A stretch of DNA of 64,000 nucleotides, from contig NZ_AP031497.1 in NCBI RefSeq assembly GCF_042853465.1, forward strand, positions 3,844,001 through 3,908,000, given 5' to 3'. The notes below the pieces were generated by a model. The model was not told the DNA's origin, did not search any database, and saw only the letters and a list, made by a program, of their open reading frames with translations. The translations under genes and the position numbers were made by a program. Below are positions 7,288 through 15,558 of this stretch, in pieces. The first letter of the stretch is position 1, and each line of letters starts with the position of its first letter. This DNA comes from Simiduia litorea (GTDB taxonomy: Bacteria > Pseudomonadota > Gammaproteobacteria > Pseudomonadales > Cellvibrionaceae).

Positions 7288-9609
7288 TTAATCTTGAGCT
7301 GGCGCCGCTGCGTTACCAAAGCGTCGGCCATAGAGCTCGGCATTCAATTGGCGAGACGCCTCCACCAATTCGGCATAGGGCTGATCCACCAAACTGACAA
7401 AGCCAACGTTGTAGTTTTCACCATCCCAAGCACGGCCGGCAGCGGGCGAGTCAATGTACTGAAACCAGTGCGCGCCCACGAACCAGGGGTTGTCGATCAT
7501 GGTGCGCATATAGTCTTTAAACATGCGCCCACGTTCAGTTTGATCTTGCGCCGATACTAAGCCCGGATGAAACACACCGGTATCGAGTGCGCCAAAATGA
7601 AACTCACCGATAATGGAGGGCATGTCGATCTCGGGCAAAAAATCCCAGAAGCCGGCAGCCAAACCTTCGGTGTAAAAGTTGTAGCTCATCACATCGACAT
7701 GCTTGGCCGCACCGCGCACCACCTCAGGGGTCATTCCCCAGTCGGCGAAACGGGCACCTAAATACAAGTGATTTGGCATTTGCGCTTTAAGCTCAGTATT
7801 CACCACCGCAAAAAATTGCGACGATAGCGCTTCCAGCAAATCACCTAAATCCTGCTGCATGCTGCCCTCAAAACTACCCTCGTAAGTAAAGCTTTTGGCA
7901 AAACTAGCCCATGACTGCACCGGCTTATTCCAAGCCTTGGCAAGGTCGGCAACATTGGGATACTTAGCTTTTAACAACGCCACAAACGCGGCTTTGGCAG
8001 GGCTATCAGCGGCATCGCGAGCCAAGGTGTAAATGGCTAAGCCATAGTGGCCGCGCTCCGTGCCCATACGCCCCCAGCTCAGTTCATTTTCAATAAACAC
8101 ACCCATGCACCAGGGGTCACCATTCACCTCTTTCGCCACTTGGCTTACGGTTTTACGTACAGAAAGTGCAAACGCGGGGTCGTAAGGGTCGTGCATTGGC
8201 GCCCAGAAATCGTCGCCACTGCTGATGCGCTTATGGTCGCCTAGTATCCAACCATTGGCCACATAGGCAATTTTCTGGTTTTGATACAAACTCGGATCGG
8301 CCCAATTACCCAAGGTGGTAAAGCCCCAAGCCAACTGCCTATCTAACGTGCGCTGACGCCAAACCGCGATAAAATCCGAGCCATATTTACGCTCAAGGTT
8401 AGCCTGATAAAAGCTATAACTTTCACCCTGTTTAAGCGGCCCCGTATGTGCTTCAGGGCGATAACCATAATGCTTAGCGAGGGGATCATTCATATCCGGT
8501 AGCCAACTGAACATATTGCGACGTAAGTCACTGGCGACAAACCGGCCCTCGCGCTGAGTGGATTTACTCGACGCGCCAATGGAGTGCGCCGGTAAATTGG
8601 CATCCACCGCCTCGCTCTCATTAGCATTTTTATAATCCATGCCGGTCATAGTGGCCGTATTAGCCATGCGCATATTGTCTACGCCAGTGGCCCAGAACAA
8701 ATAGCCTTCAGGATCAACTAAAGCCCACTTGCCTTGATATTTTTCGGTGCGAAAATAACCCGTTGCCTCAAGCTTCGGCCCATTAACCCAGCCGCCAAAT
8801 GTAGAGCGATCTTTAAATTTTGGCGCCGCCGCAATCTCTTTCGCTTCTGCGGCATTAAAAGCCTGCAACTCTGCAACAGAGTGCACCTTACCGGGATAGT
8901 CTTTGCCCGTGTATTGGCCGAACTGATCAAAGATATTTACCAGGTTAGTCGGAATAAAAGCCCCATTACTGGCGATGCGAATATTGTCAAAGACCACCTT
9001 GCGATCTGACACAATGCTTTTCATCAAGAAATCGATTTTGGTAATTTTCGCAAGATTTAATTGCTTGTTGCCCCACATCCACGTCATGGGTGTAAAACTG
9101 GAATCATAGAGGTGCGGATCGCTACGCATACCCGTATCGAGCGCAAGCGCTGGGCCATTGAGATCAAAACTAAAACTCTCGTTACTGCCTTCGGCCACGT
9201 TAAACGAGCGTGCGCCATAACCGCCATCGGCGTCGTAGATATAAACAAACAACTGCGCCGAGTGATCGCCTTTATTGGCCACATCAACCACTAAACCAAC
9301 ACTAGAACCAGCCTGCGACCAATCAAAGGGCTGCTCAGGCTTTAGTGTCACAGTAGGTTGATAGGTGCTAGCTTGGTAATGGGCAACAAGAGCACCCTGC
9401 TCGGCACTCAACGCCACGCCTTGGCCGCTAATATTTGTAAACTCACCGGCATCAAAGTTAAACAACACGGCGGCTGGTGTTGATGCATTGTTTCCGGCCA
9501 TATCTTTAACCGCAGGCGCTTTGCTGCCACCACAGGCAGATAGAAAAACAGCACCCAAGGCGGTAAAAGCCACCACACGTACGACAGAGTTTATCTTGCT
9601 AACAAACAT
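7288..9609 (-). CDS. GH50 beta-agarase lipoprotein
   Basis: Glycoside hydrolase family 50, about 773 residues from the ATG at 9609; the frame's earlier start at 9633 is unlikely. The N terminus is a lipoprotein signal ending in lipobox LSAC. A beta-sandwich carbohydrate-binding-like domain spans about residues 45-215, followed by the GH50 TIM barrel from the GGWVNGPKLEATGYFRTEK signature. The likely acid/base is the first Glu of FIENELSW and the nucleophile the Glu of IIGEFHFGA. GH50 agarases mostly act exolytically on agarose or neoagaro-oligosaccharides, releasing neoagarobiose; here probably on an outer-membrane surface. It is a paralogue of the protein at 53836. An operator-like palindrome lies 31 bases upstream of the start. 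Confidence 0.9.
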   Translation of the reverse strand: MFVSKINSVVRVVAFTALGAVFLSACGGSKAPAVKDMAGNNASTPAAVLFNFDAGEFTNISGQGVALSAEQGALVAHYQASTYQPTVTLKPEQPFDWSQAGSSVGLVVDVANKGDHSAQLFVYIYDADGGYGARSFNVAEGSNESFSFDLNGPALALDTGMRSDPHLYDSSFTPMTWMWGNKQLNLAKITKIDFLMKSIVSDRKVVFDNIRIASNGAFIPTNLVNIFDQFGQYTGKDYPGKVHSVAELQAFNAAEAKEIAAAPKFKDRSTFGGWVNGPKLEATGYFRTEKYQGKWALVDPEGYLFWATGVDNMRMANTATMTGMDYKNANESEAVDANLPAHSIGASSKSTQREGRFVASDLRRNMFSWLPDMNDPLAKHYGYRPEAHTGPLKQGESYSFYQANLERKYGSDFIAVWRQRTLDRQLAWGFTTLGNWADPSLYQNQKIAYVANGWILGDHKRISSGDDFWAPMHDPYDPAFALSVRKTVSQVAKEVNGDPWCMGVFIENELSWGRMGTERGHYGLAIYTLARDAADSPAKAAFVALLKAKYPNVADLAKAWNKPVQSWASFAKSFTYEGSFEGSMQQDLGDLLEALSSQFFAVVNTELKAQMPNHLYLGARFADWGMTPEVVRGAAKHVDVMSYNFYTEGLAAGFWDFLPEIDMPSIIGEFHFGALDTGVFHPGLVSAQDQTERGRMFKDYMRTMIDNPWFVGAHWFQYIDSPAAGRAWDGENYNVGFVSLVDQPYAELVEASRQLNAELYGRRFGNAAAPAQD

Positions 9610-9639
9610 AAGAGCCTCATCTAGCCTAGACACGTTTAT

Positions 9640-9651
9640 TTTGTTAACAAT
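9640..9651. promoter_or_regulatory. Putative agar-regulon operator, GH50 gene
   Basis: TTTGTTAACAAT contains the perfect TTGTTAACAA core and lies about 31 bases before the GH50 start on the minus strand. Confidence 0.7.
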
Positions 9652-9769
9652 CTACAATGATGCCAGAGATATGTAAACCTTTAAATCGGCGCGACAACAA
9701 GGTTTACCGGCTAGGCCATACCCTAGAGATGAGCGCCTAAAGCCTATTATCAATGGCGCTCAAATTGAC

Positions 9770-10924
9770 CTACCAGTTGGTAAAAGAGCCGTCTGGCTTG
9801 CGCAGACGAGGCGCCTCCCAGAATTTGAAGCTCTGCTCTTTCAGCGCAGCCTCATCCACATCTATACCTAACCCCGGGGCATCAAGAACCGGATAAACAC
9901 CGTTAGTCTCGATCGGTCGATTGATAAAGAAGCGGTTGTGGTCGGTGCGGTCGCTGTCATAGGGCGCCACTTCACACCACGCCAAATTGGGAATAGCGGC
10001 GCACATCTGAATAGTGGCAGCCGTGCACACGGGGCCGAGTGGGTCGTGAGGCATCACATCGATATAGTGCGTTTCTGCCATGGCCGCCACCTTCATCGCC
10101 TCGGTTAAACCGCCCACATTGCACACATCGATACGGGCAAACTGATTCAGACCCGACTCGATGTAAGGCATAAAATCCCACTTGCTGGCGAACTCTTCGC
10201 CAATAGCGAAAGGCACGTCAGTCATACTGCGCAGCGCCGCGTAAGCAGAAGGCGTCTGATCTCGAATAGGTTCTTCGATGAAATCCAAAGTGCCAGCCGG
10301 CATTTTATTACAAAAGGACGCCGCCTCGGCCACCGTAAAACGATGGTGATAGTCGACGCCCAGCACCACAGCCTCACCTAACTCTTGGCGCAACTCTTTA
10401 AGCGCACCGGTGGCGGCAGCAATGGATTTACGCACATCAAATTGCGTGTCTTGACTCGGGTTGCCATGCTCGCCCGTGGTGGCACGAATCACTTGCCAAC
10501 CATCGGCCGCTAGGCGCTTACAATCGTCAATGAGTTCGGCGCCCATCGGCTTAATGCTGGTAACAAAACAGGGGATTTCATGGCGCTGCTTACCGCCTAA
10601 TAATTGGTGCACAGGCACGCCCAAGGCTTTGCCAGCAATGTCCCACAACGCAATGTCGATCGCGGATATGGCTGCCGTTAACACTCGGCCACCCTCAAAA
10701 TATTGGCTGCGATACATTTCCTGCCAAAGCGCACCAATGTGGCGGGCATCGCGACCAATTAAAAATTCGCGAAAATGTTTTACCGCGCCCGCCACCGCCA
10801 ATTCGCGGCTAGATAAACCCGACTCGCCCCAACCGTAAATACCCGCATCGGTTTCAACTTTCACTAAACACAAGTTGCGGTGGCCAACCCACACGGGGTA
10901 GGCGATAACATCTGTAATTTTCAT
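9770..10924 (-). CDS. Enolase-superfamily dehydratase, probable D-galactonate dehydratase
   Basis: A 384-residue MR/MLE-superfamily protein resembling DgoD. Metal ligands appear in LGVDYHHRF, FIEEPIRD and IGEEFASK, and the catalytic His-Asp region is MPHDPLGPV, near-identical in layout to the PLGP motif of galactonate dehydratases. It lacks the KxK base seen in the cycloisomerase at 6015, so the two are not duplicates. The likely reaction is D-galactonate to 2-keto-3-deoxygalactonate, supplying DgoK (1092) and the aldolase (14182). Other acid-sugar dehydratase specificities cannot be excluded. It is the last gene of an operon with a sugar permease, a membrane protein and an SDR. Confidence 0.8.
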   Translation of the reverse strand: MKITDVIAYPVWVGHRNLCLVKVETDAGIYGWGESGLSSRELAVAGAVKHFREFLIGRDARHIGALWQEMYRSQYFEGGRVLTAAISAIDIALWDIAGKALGVPVHQLLGGKQRHEIPCFVTSIKPMGAELIDDCKRLAADGWQVIRATTGEHGNPSQDTQFDVRKSIAAATGALKELRQELGEAVVLGVDYHHRFTVAEAASFCNKMPAGTLDFIEEPIRDQTPSAYAALRSMTDVPFAIGEEFASKWDFMPYIESGLNQFARIDVCNVGGLTEAMKVAAMAETHYIDVMPHDPLGPVCTAATIQMCAAIPNLAWCEVAPYDSDRTDHNRFFINRPIETNGVYPVLDAPGLGIDVDEAALKEQSFKFWEAPRLRKPDGSFTNW

Positions 10925-10969
10925 GACGGCACTCTGTAAATTTTTTTAAACCGAAATCATCAGGCCAAT

Positions 10970-11749
10970 CTATTTTAGATCCTGTGAACTCACCAAACTG
11001 GCACTCAAGCCGTGATCGGCTATTAAATCTGAACCCGTTAATGCCGACGACAAATCGGAAAGTAAAAAGGCGGCCAGCTGGCCAATTTCTTCTACCGTAG
11101 CGTAAGTACCATCGGCGTGCATGGCATTAAAACTGGTTTCAAATTTCGGATTATTATCCACCACCTTTTGCACGGCCTCTGTACGGGTTAAGCCTGGGCT
11201 TAAGCTATTCACGCGCACGCCAAACTTGCCCAAGCTCCAGGCCATGGCACGACTCATAGCTACAATAGCCGCCTTAGTTCCGGCGTACATTTCATAGTCG
11301 GGCACGCTGGCACCGGCATGGTTAGAGGCAATATTAACAATGGCACCCGAGCGTTTTTCAGCCATAACATTAGCCACCGCCTGACACATTAAAAAGACGG
11401 AGCGCTGATTAACGGCCCACATACAATCCAATTTCTCTATGGGAAAATCCAAAAAGTTTCCCTCTAGAGTCACACCGGCGTTATTCACTAAACCATCAAT
11501 ACGGCCGTAACGCTCAACCACGGTTTGCACCAATGCCTGAATACTGACAGGGTCACTCACATCGGTTTGAACAAAATCCACTGCCAAGCCTTTTTGCACT
11601 AGCGCTTCCGCGTGCGCCTTTGCCGCTTCATTAAGTTCGGCCATCACTAGGGTAGCGCCTGCCTTTGCGCACACTTGGGTAATACCCCAACCAATACCGG
11701 CCCCGGCGCCAGTGACAATAACAACGCGATCTTTTAAGGTTTGACTCAT
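10970..11749 (-). CDS. SDR-family dehydrogenase, probable galactose 1-dehydrogenase
   Basis: A 259-residue classical SDR: cofactor motif TGAGAGIGWGI, NNAG, active-site Ser in NIASNHAG, and YAGTK. The neighbours are a sugar permease upstream and a galactonate dehydratase downstream, so oxidation of D-galactose to galactono-lactone is the most economical role and would complete the non-phosphorylating entry to the De Ley-Doudoroff pathway. That specificity is inference; the family assignment is clear. The start ATG at 11749 lies 50 bases after the stop of the membrane-protein gene. Confidence 0.75.
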   Translation of the reverse strand: MSQTLKDRVVIVTGAGAGIGWGITQVCAKAGATLVMAELNEAAKAHAEALVQKGLAVDFVQTDVSDPVSIQALVQTVVERYGRIDGLVNNAGVTLEGNFLDFPIEKLDCMWAVNQRSVFLMCQAVANVMAEKRSGAIVNIASNHAGASVPDYEMYAGTKAAIVAMSRAMAWSLGKFGVRVNSLSPGLTRTEAVQKVVDNNPKFETSFNAMHADGTYATVEEIGQLAAFLLSDLSSALTGSDLIADHGLSASLVSSQDLK

Positions 11750-11798
11750 AACGCTCTCACATAAAGTGGGTAAAAATACCCCATATCAATATAGCCGC

Positions 11799-12362
11799 TT
11801 AAGGCGTGTGCGCCGCCTGCTTTGGTAATAACAGCCAGCGTCGCCTCAGTAGCCACAAGGTCACCAGATATACCGCCATAATCACAATCGCCACGGCCAA
11901 ATAACGCTGTTGCGGAAATAGATACCATACCAATAACACCCCCAGCGTACGCGTTAACGCATGAAAAATTCCAAGCCAGTGCTTTATCGACCAAGAGAAT
12001 GGCAACCACATCAAACCCGTGAGTATGCCAATACTAAGGGGCAGCGAATCCGGCTGAACAAGAAAAAACGGAATGGCGATGGCATATACCAATAATGCCA
12101 TGCACAACACCATTAAAAACAATTGATCAAAACAGTTCTTTTCACGCTGCTTATCGAAAATTGGCTCGCCCAATAGGTTTGACAAAAAAATACCGATATA
12201 AAAAATGCTGCCAGTGCCAGCAAACAACACCCAAGGCATCACCTGCAACGGTAAAAAAATAGCAGCAATAGCAATAAACAACCAAACCAAGGTGCCAGCC
12301 AAAGGCACCGCCAAAAACTGGCGACGCGCATAAATAACTTGCTGATCGTCCAAACTCGACAA
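11799..12362 (-). CDS. Small polytopic membrane protein of unknown function
   Basis: A 187-residue protein with about six hydrophobic segments (for example LVWLFIAIAAIFLPL, LFLMVLCMALLVYAIAI, YLAVAIVIMAVYLVTLWLL), a charged N terminus and a basic C terminus. I do not recognise a family with confidence. It lies between the sugar porter (25 bases upstream) and the SDR in the galactose operon, so it may assist transport or sense membrane or sugar state; nothing in the sequence shows which. No catalytic or binding motifs are apparent. Confidence 0.7.
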   Translation of the reverse strand: MSSLDDQQVIYARRQFLAVPLAGTLVWLFIAIAAIFLPLQVMPWVLFAGTGSIFYIGIFLSNLLGEPIFDKQREKNCFDQLFLMVLCMALLVYAIAIPFFLVQPDSLPLSIGILTGLMWLPFSWSIKHWLGIFHALTRTLGVLLVWYLFPQQRYLAVAIVIMAVYLVTLWLLRRRWLLLPKQAAHTP

Positions 12363-12387
12363 AACCTACCCTCAGATATTAATCAAA

Positions 12388-13959
12388 CTAAGCACGCGCC
12401 ATATTTAACGTGGCTTCAATTTCTTCGATAGATTTGTTCTTCGTTTCTGGTAGCAACTTCAGCAAAACTAGCCAACCAACAGTAATGGAACCGGCATAGA
12501 ACAAAAATATTTCTGCAGCGCCCATATTGCTGAGCTGCCAAGGAAAAAATTGCTGCACTAAATAACTCACCACACTCACCACGAGGGCGAAACACGGGAT
12601 AGCAATACCGCGTACGTGGGTTGGAAATATTTCCGAAAACAATACCCACATAATAGGGCCAATGGAAAAATTGAAAGCGGCGATAAAACACATAATGCCC
12701 AGCAACACCATTGTTGTATTTATGTGAATAGCACCCTGAATGAGCACACTTTCTTGAGCCCTTGCCGCGCCCTCACCTAAGGCCGCATACAAAGCCTGCT
12801 TGAAAGCAACGTCACTGCCAAACTCCACGCCCAACAGCGACTGCAGAGCGCCGGCATCAACTTGTGACGCCAGCGCTAAAATGGCGTCTTGATCCAATAC
12901 ATAGCGCGCATTGGCAAAGCCGTAGGCGCAAACAAACAAACTTAACGCTGCCCAAGCCAAACCAAACAGCACCAAGGGCCGGCGCCCTAAGCGATCAATT
13001 AACAGTAAAGCCAGCACGGTAAAAACCACGCTTACCAAGCCAACCAGTACGGCCTGAAAAAAGGCGGCGTCTGTGCCTATACCCGTCTGCTCAAATACCG
13101 TAGGCGCGTAAAACATAATGGCATTAATGCCCGTAATGGGTTGAATAATGGCGATAGCTAAACCAATCCACACAGCTTTACGCAAACGCCCATCGAACAA
13201 CTCAGACACCTGAGCCTTAAAAGATAATTCATGACTGCTTTGTGCCGTACTGGCTTGAATTTCAGCAAGCTCGGGCGCCACTTCATCGGGTGGCAACAAC
13301 CTACCTAGCACGGCGCGCGCCTCATCGGTGCGGCCTTTCATGACCAACCAGCGCGGACTTTCAGGAATCAAAAATAGCATGAGCAACCAGAGCGTCGCGG
13401 GCAGCACTTCAACGGCAAGCATCCAGCGCCACGTGTGCTCGACAATACCCACAGCCTCCACCCAAGGCGCTGCCGCATTGGACGCCATAAGGATTAAATA
13501 GTTAGCAAAATAAGCCGCCGACAAACCCACCACAATGGTAATTTGATTCATCGACACTAACTTACCGCGCATATTGGCCGGCGCAATCTCGCCAATATAC
13601 ATAGACGCCAGAGACAGCGAGGTAAACGCCAGCCCACCGAGAAAACGTGCCGCCACTAACGCCTCAAAATTAGGCGCCAATACTGACGCAATGGCCGACA
13701 ATAAATACAGCGCCGCAATAATTAACAGCGCTTTTTTACGCCCAAGGGAATTGCAAATATGACCGGTTACCAACAAGGCAAAAATCACGCCGAAACCCGG
13801 CGCGCTCACCACCGTGCCCACCTGTAAATCAGACAGACCGAACTCGCTAGTCACAAAGCGAACCGTGCCGGAAATTAACGCGGCATCTAAACCGAAAATA
13901 AAACCGCCAAACGCCACGATGGCGGCGAACTTGAAGGCTGTGCGCTGAAAGGCATTCAT
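12388..13959 (-). CDS. MFS sugar porter (probable galactose/H+ symporter)
   Basis: Major facilitator superfamily, sugar-porter subfamily, 523 residues. Diagnostic motifs are GGFIFGLDAALISG in TM1, GRKKALL between TM2 and TM3, PESPRWLV after TM6, QPITGINAIMFYAPTVF in TM7, DRLGRRPLVL, and PETKNKSIEEIE at the C terminus. A long periplasmic insertion between TM9 and TM10 (about 70 residues) is larger than in most sugar porters and is known in some marine homologues. It probably imports free D-galactose across the inner membrane. The ATG at 13959 is preferred over a TTG at 13974. First gene of the galactose operon; a palindrome at 14105 lies in the divergent region with the aldolase. Confidence 0.85.
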   Translation of the reverse strand: MNAFQRTAFKFAAIVAFGGFIFGLDAALISGTVRFVTSEFGLSDLQVGTVVSAPGFGVIFALLVTGHICNSLGRKKALLIIAALYLLSAIASVLAPNFEALVAARFLGGLAFTSLSLASMYIGEIAPANMRGKLVSMNQITIVVGLSAAYFANYLILMASNAAAPWVEAVGIVEHTWRWMLAVEVLPATLWLLMLFLIPESPRWLVMKGRTDEARAVLGRLLPPDEVAPELAEIQASTAQSSHELSFKAQVSELFDGRLRKAVWIGLAIAIIQPITGINAIMFYAPTVFEQTGIGTDAAFFQAVLVGLVSVVFTVLALLLIDRLGRRPLVLFGLAWAALSLFVCAYGFANARYVLDQDAILALASQVDAGALQSLLGVEFGSDVAFKQALYAALGEGAARAQESVLIQGAIHINTTMVLLGIMCFIAAFNFSIGPIMWVLFSEIFPTHVRGIAIPCFALVVSVVSYLVQQFFPWQLSNMGAAEIFLFYAGSITVGWLVLLKLLPETKNKSIEEIEATLNMARA

Positions 13960-14104
13960 AGAAACTGCACCCAAATTATTGTTATGGCAACTAAGCTAAC
14001 GAAGCTACAGAGCAATGTCCAAGCTTCGATTTCACCAAGTCCAAAATCCTGTACTCACGTCAGGAGGCAAACGTAAACATCCATACTACAGACTTATTCT
14101 TATT

Positions 14105-14116
14105 TTGTTAACAATT
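14105..14116. promoter_or_regulatory. Putative agar-regulon operator, sugar porter/aldolase divergent region
   Basis: TTGTTAACAATT contains the perfect TTGTTAACAA core. It lies between the divergent sugar porter and KDPGal aldolase genes, about 66 bases before the aldolase start. Confidence 0.7.
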
Positions 14117-14181
14117 AACTATGTACAATAAAGGTAAAGCCTAGGTAAAATGTGTCATCGCTCAAAACCGGACCTATTCTG

Positions 14182-14820
14182 ATGCTAGCCAAACAATTCC
14201 AGCAAGCACTAAACGAATGCCCCATCGTCGCCATTATTCGCGGCGTTGAACCCAAGGAGGTGGAGGCTGTCGCCAACGCACTATTGGATGCGGGTGTGCG
14301 CATTATTGAAGTCCCCCTCAACTCGCCCTCCCCTTTAGCCAGCATTGAAAAGCTCGCTAAAATCGTTGAGGGCCGCGGCATTTGTGGTGCAGGCACAGTA
14401 ACAACCGCAAGCGCCGTCACTGACGTGCACAATGCTGGCGGCCAATTGATTGTGTCACCTAATGCTGACGCCAGCGTGATCGAGGCCACATTACAGGCCA
14501 AGATGATCTCGCTACCCGGCTGCATCACCCCAAGCGACTGTTATGTCGCCATCAACGCCGGTGCCAGCTACTTGAAAATGTTCCCGATTGGCGACCTGGG
14601 CCCTACCTACTACCGCTCTGTGATGGCCATCATCCCAAAACACATCACCACGCTCACGGTAGGCGGCATGCACGAAGGCAATCTGGCCGACTATTGGCAA
14701 CTAGGCTCTCGCGGATTCGGCGTAGCCTCAAACATCTACGCCCCCGGCGACAGCGCTGCCACCGTCACCACCAAAGCACGCATCCTAGTAGACGCCACCA
14801 AGCAACTCCCTCGCAGTTGA
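14182..14820 (+). CDS. dgoA: 2-dehydro-3-deoxy-6-phosphogalactonate aldolase
   Basis: Class I KDPG/KDPGal aldolase, 212 residues, splitting KDPGal (or KDPG) into pyruvate and glyceraldehyde 3-phosphate. Conserved features are PIVAIIRGV, IIEVPLNSP (the EIPLNSP form typical of DgoA rather than Eda), GAGTV, the Schiff-base lysine in ASYLKMFP, and VGGMHEGN. The frame also opens at a GTG at 14152, but the ATG at 14182 gives normal family length. It pairs with DgoK for galactose and could also serve the KDPG made by the PfkB kinase at 27968, as no separate Eda is seen here. Confidence 0.88.
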   Translation: MLAKQFQQALNECPIVAIIRGVEPKEVEAVANALLDAGVRIIEVPLNSPSPLASIEKLAKIVEGRGICGAGTVTTASAVTDVHNAGGQLIVSPNADASVIEATLQAKMISLPGCITPSDCYVAINAGASYLKMFPIGDLGPTYYRSVMAIIPKHITTLTVGGMHEGNLADYWQLGSRGFGVASNIYAPGDSAATVTTKARILVDATKQLPRS

Positions 14821-14848
14821 CGTTGTCTCGATACGTCATGCACCGCTT

Positions 14849-14870
14849 GCCGCTCTAGAGCGGCTTTTTT
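14849..14870 (+). terminator. Rho-independent terminator after dgoA
   Basis: GCCGCTCTAGAGCGGC hairpin followed by six T, 29 bases after the aldolase stop codon. Confidence 0.9.
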
Positions 14871-14899
14871 ATGGCCAAGGATGGCCGGTATGTCGGCAG

Positions 14900-15132
14900 G
14901 AGCCATGGATGGCGAGCCGACGTGCTGCAGATCACTACAAATTATTTCACCACCTTGTACGCATGGACGCGCAGGAGCGGCGTGCTGCAGATCACTCCAA
15001 TCCATTTAGATTAACCTGCAAGTTGAGCCATGGATGGCGAGCCGACGTGCTGCAGATCACTACAAATATTTCACTACCTTGTAGACATCAACACGCAGGA
15101 GCGGCTTGTAGCTTGTAGCTTGTAGCTTGCAG
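14900..15132. repeat. Intergenic direct repeats and TTGTAGC heptamer run
   Basis: A near-identical block of about 60 bases starts at 14900 and again at 15025 (beginning GAGCCATGGATGGCGAGC). Each is followed by a CGCAGGAGCGGC-type tail, and a third partial CGTGCTGCAGATCACT copy is at 14980. From 15101 a short tandem of TTGTAGC units runs for about four copies. There is no coding capacity; it may be a dispersed intergenic repeat family of this genome. Confidence 0.8.
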
Positions 15133-15140
15133 CCTAAAAC

Positions 15141-15422
15141 TTACTCCCCCCCCGCATACAACAATGGAAAATATTTCGATGCCATGGCCTGCCCCTTGGC
15201 CACGCGAATATCCGTGCCGCGCAATATTACGTCGTCGGTATCACTTTTGGCTCCGTCGGCAAAAACATTCAACACCATGACGCGCCGGCTACGCGTTGAT
15301 TTATTTTCAAACGAGCCGTGCATCATCAACGGGTGATGAAAGCAGGCGTGGCCTATACCCGCATCGGCAATGCCAATCAGTAAGGGCTGTATCGCGCCGG
15401 TCATTTCCATACCCCCACCCAA
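15141..15422 (-). pseudogene. Phytanoyl-CoA dioxygenase family remnant (C-terminal fragment)
   Basis: A 93-residue open frame resembling only the C-terminal part of PhyH-type Fe(II)/2-oxoglutarate dioxygenases. It has the distal iron-binding His region (HHPLMMHGSFENKS), the 2-oxoglutarate Arg (RSRRVMVLNVFADG) and a short tail. The N-terminal two thirds, with the HxD iron ligands, are missing; full-length members are around 270-300 residues. Upstream sequence on the same strand gives no recognisable continuation and runs into the operator of the GH86 gene. It is probably a decayed gene truncated during assembly of the agar locus. Confidence 0.65.
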
Positions 15423-15473
15423 AACAAGACTCAGCTAATGAGTTGCGTATGGACTATCTTTGAACCACTACAA

Positions 15474-15485
15474 ATTGTCAACAAT
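15474..15485. promoter_or_regulatory. Putative agar-regulon operator, GH86 gene
   Basis: ATTGTCAACAAT, one base from the consensus palindrome, lies about 74 bases before the GH86 start. Confidence 0.65.
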
Positions 15486-15558
15486 TAACTATTCACAAAT
15501 AATGCATCTCTGGGTAGACTGCCCCAATAACAACATAAAATCCTAATGGAACCCAGCC

